A DNA stretch of 8,069 nt from Candidatus Stahliibacteriota bacterium CG08_land_8_20_14_0_20_40_26 (GTDB taxonomy: Bacteria > Hydrothermota > UBA3073). Shown here piece by piece: positions 5,489 through 8,069 of the stretch. The notes beneath the pieces were generated by a model, which saw only the letters and a list, made by a program, of their open reading frames with translations, did not search any database and had not been told where the DNA came from. The stretch lies in the NCBI GenBank assembly GCA_002774315.1, contig PEYP01000159.1, forward strand, positions 1 through 8,069, read 5' to 3'. Positions within the stretch are counted from its first letter, which is position 1, and every line of letters begins with the position of its first letter. The translations under genes and the position numbers were made by a program.

Positions 5489-5549
5489 CACGATTCTAAC
5501 TACAAACTAAAATCTGAAATCTAAAATCTCTTAGTGCTCTTATTGTAAA

Positions 5550-5578
5550 ATTATACAACTAAATGAGGGAAATGTCAA
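5550..5578 (-). promoter_or_regulatory. Perfect consensus sigma-70 promoter reading left
   Basis: On the minus strand, TTGACA (5578-5573) and TATAAT (5555-5550) are separated by exactly 17 bases, with a T-rich tract (TACATTTTTTT) just upstream. All 12 hexamer bases match the consensus. Transcription should begin near 5543 and run left through the hairpin repeats. The first gene reached is the PAS-GAF sensor at 4751, giving a leader of about 790 bases; a shorter non-coding RNA is the alternative. Confidence 0.75.
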
Positions 5579-5657
5579 GAAAAAAATGTAAAATTGGAAG
5601 GTAGCGTTAAACTGCCTCTGGTAAGGATTACACGGATTTTGTGTAGAGGAAGGCAAA

Positions 5658-6566
5658 TTACGGAGGGCATTTTGCACATATTGACCTGAACAGTGTGGTG
5701 CTCAAGTAACGGTCACCGCGGTCAGGTAGAATCACAACAATTGTGCCAGAGTGTATCTTCTTTGCTATAAGCAAAGCCCCTACTACTGCAGCGCCACTTG
5801 ACATACCAACAAAAATTCCCTCTTTTGTGGCAAGCAATCTTGACATTTCAAAGGCGGGCTCATCTTCAACCACAATCTTCTCATCTAACTCCTCTGGATG
5901 AAATATCTTAGGAATAATGGATTCAGTCATATTTTTGAGTCCCTGTATTGCGTGTCCTTTTTCAGGTTCAACCCCAACGATTCTCACCCCGGACTTCCTC
6001 TCTTTTAGGTATCTGCCTACTCCCATCAGGGTTCCCCCTGTTCCCATACCAGCAACAAATACATCTACTTCTCCGTTTGTTTGTGAAAAGATTTCGGGTC
6101 CTGTTGTCTCATAATGAGCAAGAACATTATTCTCGTTTTCAAATTGGTTGGGCATATAGTATCTATCTGGTTCATCAGTGATAACCTTTTGAGTCTTTCT
6201 AATAGCACCATCGGTGCCCTCTTTTGTAGGGGTAAGTACAATTTCAGCACCAAACGCCTCAAGGATACGACGCCTCTCTGTGCTGACACATTCTGGCATA
6301 CAAAGTTTGACCTTATATCCTTTTGCAGCTCCTATCATCGCCAGTGCAATTCCCGTATTCCCCGATGTCGGTTCAAGTATTATTTTCCCTGCAGTAAGTT
6401 CTCCTGATTCTTCTGCCTTCTTTACCATATAATAGGCAGGACGGTCTTTAACTGAACCACCAGGGTTACACCCTTCAAGTTTGCCGAAAATCCTTACCTT
6501 TGGATTTTCATTTAGATTAGTCAATTCTACAAGTGGCGTATTGCCAATGGCAGATAATATGTTCAT
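5658..6566 (-). CDS. cysM: Cysteine synthase (O-acetylserine sulfhydrylase), CysM-like
   Basis: This PLP enzyme of fold type II makes L-cysteine from O-acetylserine and sulfide (or thiosulfate, for CysM) in the cytosol. The 302 residues match the usual CysM length. Visible motifs: GNTPLV (8-13), NPGGSVKDR with the PLP lysine at K40, EPTSGNTGIALAM (65-77), the phosphate-binding GTGGTLMGVGRYL loop (about 175-187), EGIFVGMSSGAAV near the C-terminus and DRGDRYLSTTLF. The TTGPEIF, EGIF and GDRYLST signatures favour CysM over CysK, but substrate preference cannot be decided from sequence. The C-terminus ends in SICAKCPP with two cysteines. The ATG overlaps the TGA of the iscU-like gene (ATGA), and AAGGGT lies just upstream. 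It is the last gene of the nifS-iscU-cysM operon, where it would supply the cysteine consumed by NifS. Confidence 0.92.
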   Translation of the reverse strand: MNILSAIGNTPLVELTNLNENPKVRIFGKLEGCNPGGSVKDRPAYYMVKKAEESGELTAGKIILEPTSGNTGIALAMIGAAKGYKVKLCMPECVSTERRRILEAFGAEIVLTPTKEGTDGAIRKTQKVITDEPDRYYMPNQFENENNVLAHYETTGPEIFSQTNGEVDVFVAGMGTGGTLMGVGRYLKERKSGVRIVGVEPEKGHAIQGLKNMTESIIPKIFHPEELDEKIVVEDEPAFEMSRLLATKEGIFVGMSSGAAVVGALLIAKKIHSGTIVVILPDRGDRYLSTTLFRSICAKCPP

Positions 6567-6955
6567 AACTTACCCTTATTTTTCAATTCCTGTTTCTTTT
6601 TATAGTCCGTGATTGCTGCCTTTACACCATCTTCTGCCAGAAGTGAGCAATGCACCTTAATTGGCGGCAAACCATCCAGTGCATCCGCCACAGTCCTGTT
6701 CGTTATCTTAAGCGCCTCTTCGATTGTCTTGCCTTTAACGAGCTCGGTTACCATAGACGATGTTGCAATGGCTGCTCCGCATCCAAAAGTCTCAAACTTT
6801 ATATCTGTGATTACATCATTCTTGACCTTGATATAGATAGCCATAATATCACCACAAATGGGGTTGCCAGCCCTTCCAACACCATCTGCATTCTCTATCC
6901 TACCAACATTCCTCGGGTACATGAAATGCTCCATCACCTTTTCTGAGTATCCCAT
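6563..6955 (-). CDS. iscU: Fe-S cluster scaffold protein, IscU/NifU N-terminal type
   Basis: This 130-residue cytosolic scaffold assembles Fe-S clusters using sulfur delivered by the NifS-type desulfurase encoded just upstream. The three ligand cysteines are visible: C34 in NPICGD (with D36), C59 in FGCGAAIA, and C103 in the LPPIKVHCSLLAEDGVKAAI region. It lacks the C-terminal NifU/Nfu and central 2Fe-2S domains of full NifU and has about the length of stand-alone IscU. LPPIK-x-HC matches the chaperone-recognition loop region of IscU. The ATG at 6955 lies inside the end of nifS (22-base overlap) behind AAGGGGG, and the stop overlaps cysM by ATGA. This arrangement supports one coupled operon. 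The symbol could equally be given as nifU. Confidence 0.93.
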   Translation of the reverse strand: MGYSEKVMEHFMYPRNVGRIENADGVGRAGNPICGDIMAIYIKVKNDVITDIKFETFGCGAAIATSSMVTELVKGKTIEEALKITNRTVADALDGLPPIKVHCSLLAEDGVKAAITDYKKKQELKNKGKL

Positions 6956-8069
6956 CTTAATCCCCCTTCTCTACCTTTTCCAAAAGGTGACATTGCTCGT
7001 AGTTTTTTGACAATCAGTGGTAAAACTTCTATCACTCGATTTATATCCTCTTCAGTATTGTCACGCCCCAGACTGAATCTAAGAGACCCGTGTGCCACCT
7101 CTGATGGAATTCCAAGAGCCAAAAGAACATGAGAAGGCTCGAGTGTTCCAGATGTGCAAGCACTCCCACTCGATGCTGCAATACCCTCCAAATCCAGATT
7201 GAGTAGCATTGACTCTCCCTCCACATACTTCACGCAAATATTTAGAGTTCCTGCAAGCCTTTTTTCTGGATGCCCATTTATAATAACATCATCTATTTTT
7301 TCCACAATTCCCTTCTCTAATCTATCTCTCAAAGCCTTCAGTTTCTTTTCCTCTTTCTCCTGTTCTTCCATAGCAATTTCACAAGTCTTTCCAAGTCCAA
7401 CAATTCCAGGGACATTCTCAGTTCCTGCCCTTCTATTTCTTTCGTGATGACCACCATGTAAAAGACTATTAATCTTTGTTCGCTTCCTAATAAAGAGAGC
7501 CCCCACTCCTTTAGGCCCATAAAATTTGTGACCTGACAGCGATAAAAGGTCCACACCGATTTTGTTAACATCTATAGGAATCTTTCCAACAGTCTGAACT
7601 GCGTCAGTATGAAAATAAATTCGTGGTTTGTTATTCGTTATTCGTTGTTTGTTAATCTCTTGTAGTATTTTACCTATCTCTTCTATTGGCTCAATCGTTC
7701 CTATCTCGTTATTAGCATGCATAATTGTGATTAGAATTGTCTTATCAGTAATTGCATCCTTAAGTTCATCCAAATCCACAATTCCATATTTGTCTACTCC
7801 AAGATAAGTTACCTGGAATCCTTGTTTTTCAAGCCACTTGCAGGTATTGAGTACTGCATGATGTTCTATCTTGGAGGTTATTATATGATTGCCTTTTTCT
7901 TTATTAGCATAGGCAATCCCCTTAATTGCGAAATTGTCTGCCTCTGTACCCCCTGATGTAAAAACAATTTCTTCGGGTTTGGCATTGAGTATTTTTGCCA
8001 CCTTCTCCCTTGCCACTTCTTTGGCCTCTCGCGCCTCCTGCGCAAATCTATAGATACTTGAGGGATTGC
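6934..8069 (-). CDS. nifS: Cysteine desulfurase NifS/IscS, 5' end outside the window
   Basis: This PLP enzyme converts cysteine to alanine and passes persulfide sulfur to the scaffold. The frame runs to the window edge: before the GTG at 8016 it continues with NPSSIYRFAQEAREAKE, typical NifS sequence, so the true start lies outside. About 377 residues are visible. Motifs, numbered from the valine at 8016: FTSGGTEADN (19-28), SKIEHHA (48-54), HANNEIGT (100-107), YFHTDAVQ (134-141), SLSGHK with PLP lysine K164 (codon 7527-7525), RRAGTEN (195-201) and SSGSACTSGTLEPSHV (282-297) with catalytic C287 (codon 7158-7156). The short SACTSG loop indicates the NifS/IscS class I type rather than SufS. Two oddities: an extra loop around residues 121-132 encoded by a 7-base tandem repeat, and a tail (FGKGREGGLRWDTQKR) beyond the usual MSP ending. 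Confidence 0.93.
   Translation of the reverse strand, partial: NPSSIYRFAQEAREAKEVAREKVAKILNAKPEEIVFTSGGTEADNFAIKGIAYANKEKGNHIITSKIEHHAVLNTCKWLEKQGFQVTYLGVDKYGIVDLDELKDAITDKTILITIMHANNEIGTIEPIEEIGKILQEINKQRITNNKPRIYFHTDAVQTVGKIPIDVNKIGVDLLSLSGHKFYGPKGVGALFIRKRTKINSLLHGGHHERNRRAGTENVPGIVGLGKTCEIAMEEQEKEEKKLKALRDRLEKGIVEKIDDVIINGHPEKRLAGTLNICVKYVEGESMLLNLDLEGIAASSGSACTSGTLEPSHVLLALGIPSEVAHGSLRFSLGRDNTEEDINRVIEVLPLIVKKLRAMSPFGKGREGGLRWDTQKR
6961..6967 (-). promoter_or_regulatory. Shine-Dalgarno of the iscU-like gene, inside nifS
   Basis: AAGGGGG(A) on the minus strand precedes the ATG at 6955 by about six bases and lies within the last codons of nifS, so translation of the two genes is coupled. 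It adjoins the palindrome at 6973-6988 and may have come in with that repeat. Confidence 0.55.
6973..6988. repeat. Short palindrome in the nifS tail
   Basis: ACCTTTT and AAAAGGT flank a 2-base centre. On the minus strand this reads ACCTTTTGGAAAAGGT, followed by AGAAGGGGGATTAAG. From memory, this resembles a dispersed repeat (TTTGGAAAAGGGGGATTAAG type) common in many bacterial genomes. It encodes SPFGKG at the end of NifS. Confidence 0.5.
7623..7658. repeat. 7-base degenerate tandem repeat inside nifS
   Basis: TTATTCG, TTATTCG, TTGTTTG and TTAATCT follow one another from 7631, after GTGGTTTG. The period of seven is not a multiple of three, yet the frame stays open and reads INKQRITNNKPR. The words resemble those in the intergenic arrays, which suggests that repeat sequence was inserted into a surface loop of the enzyme. 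Confidence 0.5.

Noticed and set aside
4768..5490. CRISPR array
   Set aside because: The repeats here differ in sequence and spacing and are palindromic or 7-8 bases long; there are no identical repeats of 23-40 bases with uniform unique spacers and no cas genes.
5310..5510. Plus-strand open frame of 66 codons
   Set aside because: It runs straight through two palindromic repeat blocks (5326-5382 and 5410-5488); the Arg/Pro/Cys-rich product is a by-product of those repeats.
5580..5616. Possible intrinsic terminator after cysM: GGCAG-TTTAACG-CTACC followed by a T-rich stretch
   Set aside because: The stem is only five pairs with a C-A mismatch in the RNA, and the T run lies far from it; the T-rich stretch is better explained as the upstream part of the promoter at 5550-5578.

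Overview
All genes in this window lie on the minus strand, so biological order runs from high to low coordinates. The composition (roughly 27-45% G+C in the lines I counted), the multi-PAS sensor proteins, the sigma-54-like gene and the NifS-IscU-cysteine synthase set suggest an uncultivated Gram-negative, probably anaerobic bacterium. Planctomycetota (Brocadiales), Omnitrophota, Nitrospirota and Desulfobacterota are all possible; I cannot resolve the phylum from sequence alone. The intergenic DNA is filled with hairpin repeats and short-period degenerate repeats of a kind seen in such genomes.

Right part (about 5658-8069): a tight sulfur operon. A 5'-truncated NifS-type cysteine desulfurase overlaps an IscU/NifU-type scaffold by 22 bases, which overlaps a CysM-like O-acetylserine sulfhydrylase by 4 bases (ATGA). 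Together they make cysteine and move its sulfur into Fe-S clusters. Two short repeat-like DNA stretches appear to have been absorbed into the nifS reading frame.

Middle (4752-5657): 906 bases without a credible gene, holding at least seven repeat or palindrome elements. A perfect consensus sigma-70 promoter (TTGACA, 17-base spacer, TATAAT) at its right end points left through all of these elements towards a 621-residue PAS-PAS-PAS-GAF sensor protein (2886-4751) that has no kinase or other output domain.

The next gap (2454-2885) is also repeat-filled and carries a second copy of a 47-48 base repeat found upstream of the sensor gene.

Left part (1-2453): an operon-like series. A membrane-anchored PAS protein without a kinase domain (1092-2453) overlaps by ATGA a very AT-rich gene (71-1095) that I read as one frameshifted coding sequence. 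Its two open frames join at an A8 run into a 341-residue protein combining the C-terminal DNA-binding part of sigma-54 (including an RpoN-box-like helix) with a GIY-YIG nuclease domain whose catalytic residues are all present. The Shine-Dalgarno of a further, truncated gene (1-68) is embedded in its last codons. This sigma-54-DBD/GIY-YIG fusion, with its possible programmed -1 frameshift and its coupling to a PAS sensor, is the best candidate here for something undescribed.
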